From Aliiroseovarius halocynthiae (lineage in GTDB: Bacteria > Pseudomonadota > Alphaproteobacteria > Rhodobacterales > Rhodobacteraceae), in NCBI RefSeq assembly GCF_007004645.1, contig NZ_ML660019.1, positions 265,295-329,294 on the forward strand: a stretch of DNA of 64,000 nt. The letters are read 5' to 3'. Positions 8,724-17,216 of this stretch are shown here, piece by piece. The translations under genes and the position numbers were made by a program. The first letter of the stretch is position 1, and each line of letters begins with the position of its first letter. The notes under the pieces were generated by a model, which saw only the letters and a program-made list of their open reading frames with translations, made no database searches and was not told the DNA's origin.

Positions 8724-9113
8724 ATGGCTCGCGATAAGACTCGTACCAAGCGTAAAGAGCGTAAGAACATCGCATCCGGTGTTGCTCACGTGAACTCTTC
8801 GTTCAACAACACCAAGATCCTGATCTCGGACGTGCAAGGCAACGCCATCTCGTGGTCGTCGGCTGGCACCATGGGCTTCAAAGGCTCGCGTAAGTCGACG
8901 CCGTATGCTGCTCAGATGGCTGCGGAAGACGCTGGCAAGAAAGCTCAGGAACACGGTGTTAAGACGCTGGAAGTTGAAGTTCAGGGCCCCGGTTCGGGTC
9001 GTGAATCGGCTCTGCGCGCTCTGGCTGCTATCGGTTTCAACATCACCTCGATCCGTGATGTGACCCCGATCGCACACAATGGCTGCCGCCCGCCGAAGCG
9101 CCGCCGCGTATAA
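8724..9113 (+). CDS. rpsK: 30S ribosomal protein S11
   Basis: This 129-residue protein carries the S11 signature: [12 protein letters not shown] near the N-terminus, [14 protein letters not shown] in the middle, and the tail [16 protein letters not shown]11 forms part of the platform of the small subunit. GGGAGG precedes the ATG. It lies between rpsM and rpoA as in the usual alpha operon, although rpsD is absent, which is normal for this bacterial group. Confidence 0.98.
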   Translation: MARDKTRTKRKERKNIASGVAHVNSSFNNTKILISDVQGNAISWSSAGTMGFKGSRKSTPYAAQMAAEDAGKKAQEHGVKTLEVEVQGPGSGRESALRALAAIGFNITSIRDVTPIAHNGCRPPKRRRV

Positions 9114-9126
9114 GAACATTTTACGG

Positions 9127-9153
9127 CCGGGCCCCGCACGAAGCGTGGCCCGG
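9127..9153 (+). terminator. GC hairpin between rpsK and rpoA
   Basis: CCGGGCC (9127-9133) pairs with GGCCCGG (9147-9153), with a partly paired inner stem. Only three T follow, so this is more likely a processing or partial-attenuation structure than a full terminator. Confidence 0.45.
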
Positions 9154-9221
9154 TTTCCGTCATTTTAACCTCGGGCGTCCTGCCCTTTGGACATGGGGAC
9201 AGGACAAGTATGGAGGGACGC

Positions 9222-10238
9222 ATGATCCACAAGAATTGGGCAGAATTGATCAAGCCGACACAGCTGGACGTAAAGCCGGGCAATGACCCCGCACGTCAAG
9301 CGACTGTTGTTGCTGAACCGCTGGAGCGTGGCTTTGGTCTGACCTTGGGCAACGCCCTGCGCCGCGTGCTGATGAGCTCGCTGCAAGGTGCCGCTATCAC
9401 GTCGGTTCAGATCGACAACGTCCTGCACGAGTTCAGCTCGGTTGCTGGTGTGCGTGAAGACGTCACCGACATCGTTCTGAACCTCAAAGGTGTTGCGATC
9501 AACATGGAAGTCGAAGGCCCCAAGCGCCTGTCGATTTCGGCCAAAGGCCCGATGGTTGTCACCGCTGGTGCGATTTCGGAGTCGGCGGGCATCGAGATCC
9601 TGAACAAAGATCACGTGATCTGTCACCTGGATGATGGCGCGGACCTGTTCATGGAACTGACCGTCAACACTGGCAAAGGCTATGTGGCGTCGGATAAGAA
9701 CAAGCCGGAAGATGCGCCGATTGGCCTGATCCCGGTCGATGCGATCTATTCGCCGGTCAAGAAAGTGTCGTATGACGTTCAGCCGACCCGTGAAGGTCAG
9801 GTTCTGGACTATGACAAACTGACGCTGAAGCTGGAAACCGATGGTTCGGTTACCCCTGAAGATGCCGTGGCCTTCGCTGCGCGCATTCTGCAAGACCAGC
9901 TGTCGATCTTTGTGAACTTCGACGAGCCGGAAGCCGCTGGTCGTCAGGACGAAGACGATGGTCTTGAGTTCAACCCGCTTCTCTTGAAGAAAGTGGACGA
10001 GCTGGAGCTGTCGGTGCGTTCGGCAAACTGCCTGAAGAACGACAACATCGTTTACATTGGCGATCTGATCCAGAAAACCGAAGCCGAGATGCTGCGCACT
10101 CCGAACTTCGGCCGCAAGTCGCTGAACGAGATCAAAGAAGTGCTTTCGGGCATGGGTCTGCACCTTGGCATGGATGTCGAGGAATGGCCGCCTGAGAACA
10201 TCGAAGAGCTGGCGAAGAAATTCGAAGACCAGTTCTGA
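9222..10238 (+). CDS. rpoA: RNA polymerase alpha subunit
   Basis: This 338-residue protein nucleates RNA polymerase assembly. The N-terminal domain has the [19 protein letters not shown] assembly motif and the C-terminal domain has [11 protein letters not shown] and [12 protein letters not shown], the helices that bind UP elements and activators. An earlier in-frame ATG at 9210 overlaps the GGAGG ribosome binding site, so ATG 9222 is the better start and gives the usual length and N-terminus ([12 protein letters not shown]). Confidence 0.98.
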   Translation: MIHKNWAELIKPTQLDVKPGNDPARQATVVAEPLERGFGLTLGNALRRVLMSSLQGAAITSVQIDNVLHEFSSVAGVREDVTDIVLNLKGVAINMEVEGPKRLSISAKGPMVVTAGAISESAGIEILNKDHVICHLDDGADLFMELTVNTGKGYVASDKNKPEDAPIGLIPVDAIYSPVKKVSYDVQPTREGQVLDYDKLTLKLETDGSVTPEDAVAFAARILQDQLSIFVNFDEPEAAGRQDEDDGLEFNPLLLKKVDELELSVRSANCLKNDNIVYIGDLIQKTEAEMLRTPNFGRKSLNEIKEVLSGMGLHLGMDVEEWPPENIEELAKKFEDQF

Positions 10239-10246
10239 TCCGCGGA

Positions 10247-10291
10247 GCATTCCCAGCAAAAGTGGATACCGGTTTTGCGGTTCGGGAATGC
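10247..10291. repeat. Alphaproteobacterial palindromic intergenic element
   Basis: The outer arms GCATTCCC (10247-10254) and GGGAATGC (10284-10291) pair, as do the inner arms GCAAAA (10256-10261) and TTTTGC (10273-10278). The core reads AAAAGTGGATACCGGTTTTG. The general plan, AAAGTGG then CCGGTTT flanked by GCAT and ATGC, resembles a dispersed palindrome I know from rhizobial genomes. It starts nine bases after the rpoA stop. Confidence 0.65.
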
Positions 10292-10303
10292 GACCAACGA
10301 TCA

Positions 10304-10332
10304 TTGACAAGTTTCCGGGGGCGGCGTAGAGC
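10304..10332 (+). promoter_or_regulatory. Possible rplQ promoter
   Basis: A consensus TTGACA (10304-10309) is followed after 17 bases by a poor -10 box, TAGAGC (10327-10332). A GC hairpin (CGGGGGC 10316-10322 with GCCCCCG 10334-10340) overlaps the same stretch, so the assignment is weak. Confidence 0.3.
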
Positions 10333-10458
10333 GGCCCCCGAAATGCCCGCGCTGGCGGGGAACATCTGGGCAATCCTGCCCCAAGGAGAGGGACCGACAC
10401 GCATCGGTTCTCAGACAAAGCACCGCTCGTCCAAGAGCACCAAAGAAGGATTAAGAAA

Positions 10459-10887
10459 ATGCGTCACGCTCGTGGTTACCGCCGCCTGAACCGCACACAC
10501 GAACACCGTAAAGCCATGTTCGCCAACATGGCTGGATCGCTGATCGAACACGAACAGATCAAAACCACCCTGCCCAAGGCCAAAGAATTGCGCCCGATCA
10601 TCGAAAAGATGATCACGCTGGCCAAGCGCGGCGACCTGCACGCACGTCGTCAGGCTTCGGCCCGTCTGAAGCAGGAAGCTCTGGTCGCCAAACTGTTTGA
10701 TGTTCTGGGTCCGCGCTATCAGGACCGTCAGGGTGGTTACGTTCGCGTTCTGAAAGCTGGCTTCCGCTATGGTGACATGGCGCCGATGGCGATCATCGAA
10801 TTCGTTGATCGTGACGTTGACGCCAAGGGTGCAGGCGACCGCGCTCGTCTGGAAGCTGAAGAATCTGGTGCAGACGCTGAAGCATAA
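10459..10887 (+). CDS. rplQ: 50S ribosomal protein L17
   Basis: This 142-residue protein has the L17 core: [20 protein letters not shown], then the [17 protein letters not shown] segment and [16 protein letters not shown]17 lies near the exit tunnel of the large subunit. The acidic C-terminal extension (about residues 125-142) is typical of alphaproteobacteria. A 220-base gap from rpoA holds a palindromic repeat, and AAGAAGGA precedes the ATG. A strong terminator closes the ribosomal block. Confidence 0.97.
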   Translation: MRHARGYRRLNRTHEHRKAMFANMAGSLIEHEQIKTTLPKAKELRPIIEKMITLAKRGDLHARRQASARLKQEALVAKLFDVLGPRYQDRQGGYVRVLKAGFRYGDMAPMAIIEFVDRDVDAKGAGDRARLEAEESGADAEA

Positions 10888-10910
10888 GAACTGCGCATAA
10901 CACGTTCCGA

Positions 10911-10941
10911 AAGCCCCGCTTTGATGCGGGGCTTTTTGTTT
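10911..10941 (+). terminator. Intrinsic terminator of rplQ
   Basis: The stem AGCCCCGC (10912-10919) with GCGGGGCT (10926-10933) and a 6-base loop is followed by TTTTGTTTTT. Confidence 0.9.
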
Positions 10942-10982
10942 TTGGGCTTCCCCCTGCGATGCCGCGTGCTTAGGTTCTGCCC

Positions 10983-12299
10983 ATGGCTGACCTTTTCGAC
11001 AGTTCCACAGATCGCCCGGATCAGGGCCGCGCCGCGCCGCGCCCTTTGGCGGATCGGCTGCGTCCGCAATCCTTGTCGGATGTGATCGGCCAAGAACAAG
11101 TGCTCGGCCCTGAAGCCCCTCTGGGCACGATGCTGGCCGCAGGCAGCTTGGGATCTTTGATCTTCTGGGGCCCGCCCGGCGTTGGAAAAACCACCATTGC
11201 CCGCCTTTTGGCCCGCGAAACCGATTTGCATTTCGTCCAGATCAGCGCGATTTTTTCTGGCGTGCCTGAGCTGCGTAAAGTGTTTGAAGCTGCCAAGCAT
11301 CGCCGTGCGAACGGGCAGGGGACACTTTTGTTCGTTGACGAGATCCATCGCTTTAACAAAGCACAGCAGGACGGATTTCTGCCCTATATGGAAGATGGGA
11401 CAATCCTTCTGGTTGGTGCCACCACGGAAAATCCTTCGTTTGAACTGAACGCTGCTGTGTTGTCCCGTTCGCAGGTTTTGGTCCTGACCCGCTTGACCCT
11501 TGCCGATTTGGAACGCCTTGTACAGCGCGCCGAACAGGACCTAAGTCGCGCGCTTCCGTTGACAGGGGAAGCCCGCGAAGCGCTTCTTGAAATGGCAGAT
11601 GGGGATGGCCGCGCGCTTTTGAATTTGGTGGAACAAGTCACCGCATGGAAGGTTGACGGAAAGCTTGATGTCGAAGGCCTGTCATCGCGCCTGATGAAGC
11701 GGGCCGTTGTCTATGACAAATCAGGGGACGAGCACTACAACTTGATCTCGGCGCTGCACAAATCCGTGCGTGGCTCGGACCCAGATGCTGCGCTTTACTG
11801 GTTTACGCGAATGCTGAATGGCGGCGAAGACCCTCGATTTCTGGCGCGACGATTGACCCGCATGGCGGTCGAGGATATCGGGCTTGGCGACCCGCAAGCC
11901 CAGCGGGTTTGTCTGGATGCGTGGGAGACCTATGAACGTCTGGGCAGCCCAGAAGGCGAGCTTGCCTTGTCTCAGGCCGTGATTTATTTGGCGCTCGCCC
12001 CGAAGTCGAACGCGAATTATGTGGCGTATAAAGCCGCCGTCAAAGCCGCCAAGAAAACCGGATCCGCCCCACCGCCCAAGCACATCCTGAACGCCCCGAC
12101 CCAGTTGATGGAAGATCAGGGCTATGGTGATGGCTATGCCTACGACCATGACGCCCCAGACGGCTTTTCAGGCCAGAACTATTTCCCGGATGATATGAAG
12201 CGGGGCGTCTACTATATTCCGGTCGAGCGCGGGTTCGAGCGCGAGCTTAAAAAACGCGTCGACTATTTTGCAAAGCTGCGCGCGAAACGCCAAAGCTGA
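10983..12299 (+). CDS. rarA: Replication-associated AAA+ ATPase RarA/MgsA
   Basis: This 438-residue protein is related to the clamp-loader ATPases and acts at stalled replication forks. Walker A GPPGVGKT is near residues 63-70, Walker B LFVDEIH near 116, and sensor-1 GATTENPSF follows. The C-terminal half has the tetramerisation region of the family (YHL-type LHKSVRGSDPDAALYW and DFSGQNYFPDD-like segments). It starts about 40 bases after the rplQ terminator, so it probably has its own promoter. A repeated intergenic motif follows the stop. Confidence 0.95.
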   Translation: MADLFDSSTDRPDQGRAAPRPLADRLRPQSLSDVIGQEQVLGPEAPLGTMLAAGSLGSLIFWGPPGVGKTTIARLLARETDLHFVQISAIFSGVPELRKVFEAAKHRRANGQGTLLFVDEIHRFNKAQQDGFLPYMEDGTILLVGATTENPSFELNAAVLSRSQVLVLTRLTLADLERLVQRAEQDLSRALPLTGEAREALLEMADGDGRALLNLVEQVTAWKVDGKLDVEGLSSRLMKRAVVYDKSGDEHYNLISALHKSVRGSDPDAALYWFTRMLNGGEDPRFLARRLTRMAVEDIGLGDPQAQRVCLDAWETYERLGSPEGELALSQAVIYLALAPKSNANYVAYKAAVKAAKKTGSAPPPKHILNAPTQLMEDQGYGDGYAYDHDAPDGFSGQNYFPDDMKRGVYYIPVERGFERELKKRVDYFAKLRAKRQS

Positions 12300-12305
12300 C
12301 CCCCC

Positions 12306-12342
12306 CTTTTCTTGTTCCAAATATCCTGGGGGCAAAGCCCCC
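12306..12342. repeat. Dispersed intergenic motif, copy A
   Basis: CTTTTCTTGTTCCAAATATCCTGGGGG lies at 12306-12332 and runs into a GGGGGC-AAA-GCCCCC hairpin (12328-12342). A second copy in the opposite orientation lies at 42262-42287 beside a similar GGGGC-TTC-GCCCC hairpin. Both copies lie just after a gene's stop codon. The motif between the arms, AAATATCCTGGGGG, is almost identical. Confidence 0.75.
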
Positions 12343-12399
12343 TGCCTCTCGCCAGCGCTGATCAATCATGTCAATCTACCCCCAACAGAAAGGAACGCC

Positions 12400-13005
12400 A
12401 TGACTTCGACCGACCAGCCACCCACCGAATTGCGCCGCCTATGGGACCTACCTCTAAGGCTTTTTCACTGGGCACTTGTTGTCTGTGTCATAACCGGATT
12501 TCTTCTGGGCAAGTTTGGCCCGAATGTGATGACGTTGCATTTCTATGCCGGGTATTGCGTGGCGGGGCTTTTGGTCTTCCGCATCTTCTGGGGCTTCGCT
12601 GGATCCCGTCCGGCCCGCTTTGGCCATTTCCTGTTCGGCCCAAAGAAAACGCTTGGCTATGTCGCGGACATGTTCAAACGGAACCCAAGTTATTGGCCCG
12701 GTCACAATCCGATTGGGGCGCTGTCAGTCTTTGCGCTTCTTGGCGTTCTTCTGGCACAGGTTGGAACCGGTCTGTTCATTGACGCCGACGACTTCATCAA
12801 CACTGGCCCATTTGCCAGCTGGGTCAGCTATGAGACCGCGCGCGAGGCTGCAAGTCTGCATTACCGCCTGTCTTACGCGCTATTGGCTTTGGTCGTTCTC
12901 CATCTTGGTGCGATCTTGTTTTATCGCTTTTGGAAGCGTGAAAATCTTGTCAAACCGATGGTCACTGGCTGGAAAGAGGTGCGTAAAGACCACCCGGACG
13001 TGTGA
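12400..13005 (+). CDS. Cytochrome b561-like membrane protein
   Basis: This 201-residue protein has four membrane helices and begins with the DLPLRLFHWALV segment typical of the di-heme cytochrome b561/Ni-Fe hydrogenase b-type family. Histidines lie in the helices (RLFHWAL, MTLHFYAG, ASLHYRLSY, VVLHLGAI) at places suited to axial heme ligands. It probably passes electrons between the quinone pool and a soluble partner, which is not visible nearby. ATG 12400 follows AAAGGAACG, and the longer upstream frame is rejected because it covers the repeat element. Confidence 0.88.
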   Translation: MTSTDQPPTELRRLWDLPLRLFHWALVVCVITGFLLGKFGPNVMTLHFYAGYCVAGLLVFRIFWGFAGSRPARFGHFLFGPKKTLGYVADMFKRNPSYWPGHNPIGALSVFALLGVLLAQVGTGLFIDADDFINTGPFASWVSYETAREAASLHYRLSYALLALVVLHLGAILFYRFWKRENLVKPMVTGWKEVRKDHPDV

Positions 13006-13048
13006 CAGGGCGCTTGACAACAAAGGCGCTTGGCCTCAGTCAAGCCCC

Positions 13049-13426
13049 ATGATGACACCCCTTTTGCAAGTTGCTTTGGGCGGCGCGCTTGGCGCCTCGG
13101 CCCGCTATCTGACCGGCACAACGGTTACACGCCTTTTGGGCCACGGCTTTCCTGCCGGGACCATGGTGGTAAACATTGTGGGCTCGTTCTTGATGGGGGT
13201 CATTGTTGTGGCCTTGGCGAAGAAGGGCGGGCAGGCAGCGGCGCCGTTCCTGATGACCGGCCTTCTGGGTGGCTTCACAACTTTCTCAGCCTTTTCGCTT
13301 GATGCGATGACCCTGCTTGAGCGTGGCCAGCCCCTAGCGGCAATGGGCTATATCCTTGGATCCGTCGTGATCTCGATTGTGGCTTTGATGGCGGGTCTGT
13401 GGCTGACCCGGATGGTGCTGGTATGA
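13049..13426 (+). CDS. crcB: Fluoride ion channel CrcB/Fluc
   Basis: This 125-residue protein has four membrane helices. The family marks are GGALGASARY at the N-terminus, NIVGSFLMG in helix 2 and GGFTTFSAFSLD in helix 3, which includes the phenylalanines and threonines that line the fluoride path. Fluc proteins dimerise and export fluoride. A short inverted repeat (GCTTGAC 13012-13018 with GTCAAGC 13039-13045) lies right before the start, but the crcB fluoride riboswitch signature is not present. Two adjacent ATG codons make the exact start uncertain by one residue. The 3' end overlaps rluC by four bases. Confidence 0.93.
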   Translation: MMTPLLQVALGGALGASARYLTGTTVTRLLGHGFPAGTMVVNIVGSFLMGVIVVALAKKGGQAAAPFLMTGLLGGFTTFSAFSLDAMTLLERGQPLAAMGYILGSVVISIVALMAGLWLTRMVLV

Positions 13427-14463
13427 GCGTTCAACACATTACTCTTGGCCCAGACGAAGCCGAACAGCGGCTGGATCGCTGGGTTAAACGCATGTTTCCC
13501 CACGTGGGACAGGGGCGGATCGAAAAAGGCTGCCGCAAGGGCGAATTCCGGGTGAATGGCGAGAAGGTCAAGACCTCGACCCGTGTGAGGCCGGGGGACG
13601 AGGTGCGCGTGCCGCCCCTTCCGACCACCAAGGATGAACGCCCTGCGACAAAACCTAATGCACGGGTGTCAGACGCGGATGCGAAGCTGATCCAGTCTTG
13701 CGTTATCTATCGGGACGACCACGTGATCGCCCTGAACAAGCCTGCGGGATTGCCTACGCAAGGCGGATCAAAACAGACCCGCCATGTGGATGGCTTGGCC
13801 GAAGCGCTGAAGTTTGACCGCGACGAGAAGCCTCGCCTTGTGCATCGTCTGGACAAAGACACCTCGGGCGTATTGCTTTTGGCACGTACTCAGGCTGCCG
13901 CGTCCGGGCTGACCGCTGCGATGCGCCACAAGGAAACCCGCAAGATCTATTGGGCTGTGGTCGCCGGTGTGCCGACACCCTATTTGGGCGAAATCCGCTA
14001 TGGGCTGTTCAAGGCGCCAGGTGGCGGACGTGGTGCGGGTGAAAAGATGATCTGTGTGCATCCACGTGCGATGAACGAATACCCGGACGCCAAACGTGCG
14101 CATACGCTTTATGCCACGCTTTATCGTGTGGCCAGCCGTGCGGCGTGGGTCGCAATGGAACCGATCACCGGACGCACTCATCAATTGCGTGCGCACATGG
14201 CCGAGATTGGTCATCCCATCATTGGTGATGGCAAATATGGCGGTTCGTCTCAGGATAATATGGGTGATGGCTGGGGTGCGATGATTGGCGGAGAGATTTC
14301 GCGCAAACTGCACCTGCATGCGCGCTCGATGACCTTCGAGCATCCGGTGACGAAGAAGCCAATCACCGTTACCGCAGACCTGCCGCCCCATATGGCGGAC
14401 ACGTTCGAAACCCTTGGCTGGACGCCTGATCTGGCCGCTGATGACCCGTTCGAGGCTCTGTAA
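13423..14463 (+). CDS. 23S rRNA pseudouridine synthase, RluC/RluD family
   Basis: This 346-residue protein has an N-terminal S4 RNA-binding domain (about residues 10-75, with RLDRWVKRMFP) and a C-terminal pseudouridine synthase domain. The catalytic aspartate is in HRLDKDTSG. These enzymes isomerise uridines of 23S rRNA helices in assembling large subunits. RluC is the most likely identity, but RluD-like specificity cannot be excluded. Its ATG overlaps the crcB stop (ATGA), and the HAD gene starts immediately after its stop, so the three are translated as a coupled set. Confidence 0.92.
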   Translation: MSVQHITLGPDEAEQRLDRWVKRMFPHVGQGRIEKGCRKGEFRVNGEKVKTSTRVRPGDEVRVPPLPTTKDERPATKPNARVSDADAKLIQSCVIYRDDHVIALNKPAGLPTQGGSKQTRHVDGLAEALKFDRDEKPRLVHRLDKDTSGVLLLARTQAAASGLTAAMRHKETRKIYWAVVAGVPTPYLGEIRYGLFKAPGGGRGAGEKMICVHPRAMNEYPDAKRAHTLYATLYRVASRAAWVAMEPITGRTHQLRAHMAEIGHPIIGDGKYGGSSQDNMGDGWGAMIGGEISRKLHLHARSMTFEHPVTKKPITVTADLPPHMADTFETLGWTPDLAADDPFEAL

Positions 14464-15147
14464 ATGACCACCCTTAAGCTTGCTGTGTTCGATGTCGATG
14501 GAACGCTGATCGACAGTCAGGATTTCATCGTCGAAGCCATGTACCGCGCGTTCGGTGAAATGGGCGTGGCGCTTCCAAGTCGCGAACAGGTCCTGTCAAT
14601 CGTCGGGCTTTCTTTGCACGATGCCATCGCACGGTTGGTGCCCGAAATGTCAGACCAAGACGTCGATCAGGCGGCCCAGCAATACAAAGATATGTTCATC
14701 AAACTGCGGGCCGAGAAGGGTGGCGAGGCGGCAGCGCCCTTGTATCCCGGCGCGCGTGACGCATTGGAGGCCCTGCATCCGCGGGACGAGGTTCTGTTAG
14801 GCGTCGCCACCGGCAAAGCGCGGCGTGGGTTGGACCATGCATATGACGCGCATGATTTGCGCAAGTTCTTCGTGACCCACCAAACGGCAGACGATCACCC
14901 CTCCAAGCCGCATCCTTCCATGCTGCAACGGGCGTTGACGGAAACCGGGACCGAGGCCGCGCAGGCCGTGATGATTGGCGATACCAGTTTTGATATGGAT
15001 ATGGGAAAAGCTGCCGGCTTTCGCACCATTGGGGTTACGTGGGGCTATCACCCGCGCGAACGTTTGATCGCCGCCGGTGCAGATATTCTGATTGATGCGT
15101 TTGCGGATCTGCCCGCTGCGCTGGACGAACTTTGGGGAACAGCATGA
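14464..15147 (+). CDS. HAD hydrolase, phosphoglycolate phosphatase-like
   Basis: This 227-residue protein has the HAD motif I FDVDGTLIDS at residues 9-18, with both catalytic aspartates. A cap region with VGLSLHDAI follows, then motif III around KPHPSML and motif IV MIGDTSFDM. This is the layout of phosphoglycolate phosphatase (Gph) and relatives, which remove phosphate from small sugar phosphates. The real substrate is not predictable. It starts directly after the rluC stop and overlaps the ATP12 gene by four bases. Confidence 0.88.
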   Translation: MTTLKLAVFDVDGTLIDSQDFIVEAMYRAFGEMGVALPSREQVLSIVGLSLHDAIARLVPEMSDQDVDQAAQQYKDMFIKLRAEKGGEAAAPLYPGARDALEALHPRDEVLLGVATGKARRGLDHAYDAHDLRKFFVTHQTADDHPSKPHPSMLQRALTETGTEAAQAVMIGDTSFDMDMGKAAGFRTIGVTWGYHPRERLIAAGADILIDAFADLPAALDELWGTA

Positions 15148-15860
15148 GCGGTTGGGCAGCAAAACGGTTCTGGAAAGAAACGACGGTTGGCGAAGCAGAC
15201 GGGGGATTTCAGGTCCTTCTGGATGGGCGCGCTGTGAAGACGCCTGCAAAGTCGGCGCTGATCGTGCCAGCACGCGCGCTTGCCGATGCGATGGCTGCCG
15301 AGTGGGATGCGCAGGAAGATGCGATCAATCCAAATGCCATGCCCGTAACCCGCATGTGCAATTCGGCCATCGACAAGGTCAGCGTTCAGCACGCGGCCGT
15401 TGCCGACATGTTGGCGGCCTATGGCGACAGCGATCTGTTGTGTTACCGCGCCACCTCTCCGCAAGAGCTGGTCGCGCGGCAGGCCGAGAAATGGGATCCG
15501 ATTCTCGACTGGGCGGTCGATTCTCTTGATGTGCGCCTGAAAGCGGTCTCGGGGGTGATGCACGAAGAACAGGATGCGCATTCTGTTCGGAAACTGACGC
15601 ATTTGGTGCATGCGCTTTCACCGTTTCAACTGACGGCATTTCACGATCTGGTGTCCATGTCTGGATCGCTGATCTTGGCCTTTGCTGTGGCTCACGGACA
15701 TTTAGATGCAGCTGCAGCATGGGAATTGTCCCGTCTTGACGAGCTTTGGCAGGAAGAATTGTGGGGCAAAGACGAAGAAGCTCAGGAAATGGTTGAAAAG
15801 AAGGTCGAAGAGTTTGCGCGCGCAGCATGGTTCTTTGCGGCGATTTCACGCGAAACTTAA
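15144..15860 (+). CDS. ATP12-family F1-ATPase assembly chaperone
   Basis: This 238-residue protein belongs to the ATP12 family, recognised by FWKETTVGEADGGFQVLLDGR at the N-terminus, the WDAQ and INPNAMPVTR segment, and the C-terminal acidic helix. In mitochondria ATP12 binds the F1 alpha subunit during assembly, and alphaproteobacteria have the ancestral form. The start codon overlaps the HAD stop (ATGA), with the ribosome binding site inside the HAD gene. It is the last gene of the coupled crcB-rluC-HAD-ATP12 run. Confidence 0.9.
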   Translation: MSGWAAKRFWKETTVGEADGGFQVLLDGRAVKTPAKSALIVPARALADAMAAEWDAQEDAINPNAMPVTRMCNSAIDKVSVQHAAVADMLAAYGDSDLLCYRATSPQELVARQAEKWDPILDWAVDSLDVRLKAVSGVMHEEQDAHSVRKLTHLVHALSPFQLTAFHDLVSMSGSLILAFAVAHGHLDAAAAWELSRLDELWQEELWGKDEEAQEMVEKKVEEFARAAWFFAAISRET

Positions 15861-15911
15861 CGCAACCAGCGCCTGTCCTGGCCTAATTATCTTGCTTTCC
15901 CCTAGGTTAAG

Positions 15912-15963
15912 CATCGCAATTCGCGATGTGCCCCTTGACGAAATCTGATCAATCCTTTCAAAA
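15912..15963 (+). promoter_or_regulatory. Possible aapJ promoter and operator
   Basis: CATCGC (15912-15917) and GCGATG (15923-15928) form a 6-bp inverted repeat with a 5-base spacer. A TTGACG (15935-15940) follows, with a weak -10 (TCAAAA, 15958-15963) at 17-base spacing. The element lies about 105-155 bases before aapJ and could bind a nitrogen or amino-acid regulator. No known box is matched. Confidence 0.35.
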
Positions 15964-16066
15964 TCTGAGGCAGTTGAAGGGGGGGACACCCTTTTGCATT
16001 ACTCACTGCGAACATCAGTTCGCATATAAAGCCCTCAAAAATGGGCAAAATCAGGAAGAGGTAAAT

Positions 16067-17095
16067 ATGAAGAAATCCGCTTTTCTTGGCGCACTCACTG
16101 TTGCCAGCATCGCCGCAAGCGCCGCTGTCGCTCAGGACGTGTCGACCCTTGATCAGGTCAAAGAGCGCGGCAAACTGAACTGTGGTGTAACCACTGGTTT
16201 GGTTGGCTTTGCAGCTCCGGATGCGAACGGTCAGTGGAAAGGTTTCGACGTTGGCGTATGCCGCGCAGTTGCTGCCGCCGTGCTGGGCGACGCAAACGCA
16301 GTTGAATTCGTTCCGACCACTGGTAAGACCCGTTTCACCGCGCTTGCGTCGGGTGAGATCGACATGCTGGCGCGTAACACCACTTGGACCTTCTCGCGCG
16401 ATGTCGACCTGAAGTTCGAATTCGTCGGCATCAACTACTATGATGGTCAGGGCTTCATGGTTTCCAAGGATCTGGGCGCAAGCTCGGCCAAGGAACTGGA
16501 CGGCGCGACTGTTTGTATCCAGACCGGCACCACCACCGAGCTGAACTTGGCCGACTTTTTCCGTGCCAACGACATGAGCTATGAGCCGGTTCCGATCGAA
16601 ACCAATGCTGAAGCTCAGCAGCAGTATCTGGCTGGCGCTTGTGACGTGTACACCACCGACGCGTCGGGCTTGGCTGCTACGCGTGCGACCTTCGAAGATC
16701 CTTCGGCACACATCCTACTGCCCGAGATCATCTCGAAAGAGCCTCTGGGCCCGCTGGTCCGTCACGGCGACAACAACTGGGGCGACATTGTTCGCTGGAC
16801 CCTGAACGCTCTGATCGCAGCTGAAGAGCTGGGTGTAACCTCGGCCAATATCGGCGAACTGGGCGCATCGGCTGGTGCAAACCCGGAAGTTAACCGTCTG
16901 CTGGGTACCGAAGGCACCCTGGGCGAGATGCTGGGCCTGGACGCAGAATGGGCCAAGCGCGCCATCATGGCGGGCGGCAACTATGGCGAACTGTTTGCTA
17001 AGAACATCGGTGAAGAAACCCCGATCGCTCTGGCACGTGGCCTGAACGCTCAATGGACCGAAGGCGGCCTGCTGTACGCTCCGCCCTTCCGTTAA
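16067..17095 (+). CDS. aapJ: General L-amino acid ABC transporter, binding protein
   Basis: This 342-residue periplasmic binding protein has a signal peptide cut near AAVAQD. The mature part has the family-3 solute-binding fold, with LDQVKERGKLNCGV, then GFDVGVCRAVAAA, the ligand-contacting TTGKTRFTALASGEIDML, and TYGTG-type binding residues. AapJ binds a broad range of L-amino acids, and the three genes downstream complete the transporter. AGGAAGAGG precedes ATG 16067. The longer upstream frame would destroy the signal peptide. An intrinsic terminator directly downstream should make aapJ mRNA more abundant than that of the membrane genes. Confidence 0.95.
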   Translation: MKKSAFLGALTVASIAASAAVAQDVSTLDQVKERGKLNCGVTTGLVGFAAPDANGQWKGFDVGVCRAVAAAVLGDANAVEFVPTTGKTRFTALASGEIDMLARNTTWTFSRDVDLKFEFVGINYYDGQGFMVSKDLGASSAKELDGATVCIQTGTTTELNLADFFRANDMSYEPVPIETNAEAQQQYLAGACDVYTTDASGLAATRATFEDPSAHILLPEIISKEPLGPLVRHGDNNWGDIVRWTLNALIAAEELGVTSANIGELGASAGANPEVNRLLGTEGTLGEMLGLDAEWAKRAIMAGGNYGELFAKNIGEETPIALARGLNAQWTEGGLLYAPPFR

Positions 17096-17105
17096 GACAC
17101 TCATG

Positions 17106-17137
17106 AAAAGGGCGTGGTTCATCCACGCCCTTTTTCT
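17106..17137 (+). terminator. Terminator between aapJ and aapQ
   Basis: AAAGGGCGTGG (from 17107) pairs with CCACGCCCTTT (from 17123) around TTCAT, followed by TTTTCTTT. It is probably partial, allowing read-through into aapQMP. Confidence 0.85.
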
Positions 17138-17216
17138 TTCCATCTGAACGCACCTTGGCACTGCGGCCCAAGCCGCCCGTAAAAATAAAACGCCAAGGGC
17201 AACGGGGATGTACCAC

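Noticed and set aside
9165-10418. 417-codon antisense frame over rpoA
   Set aside because: rpoA is certain. The antisense translation has no family marks and follows from GC-rich codon bias.
13006-13048. Fluoride riboswitch before crcB
   Set aside because: The gap is only 43 bases and lacks the conserved fluoride-riboswitch sequence. Only a short inverted repeat is present.
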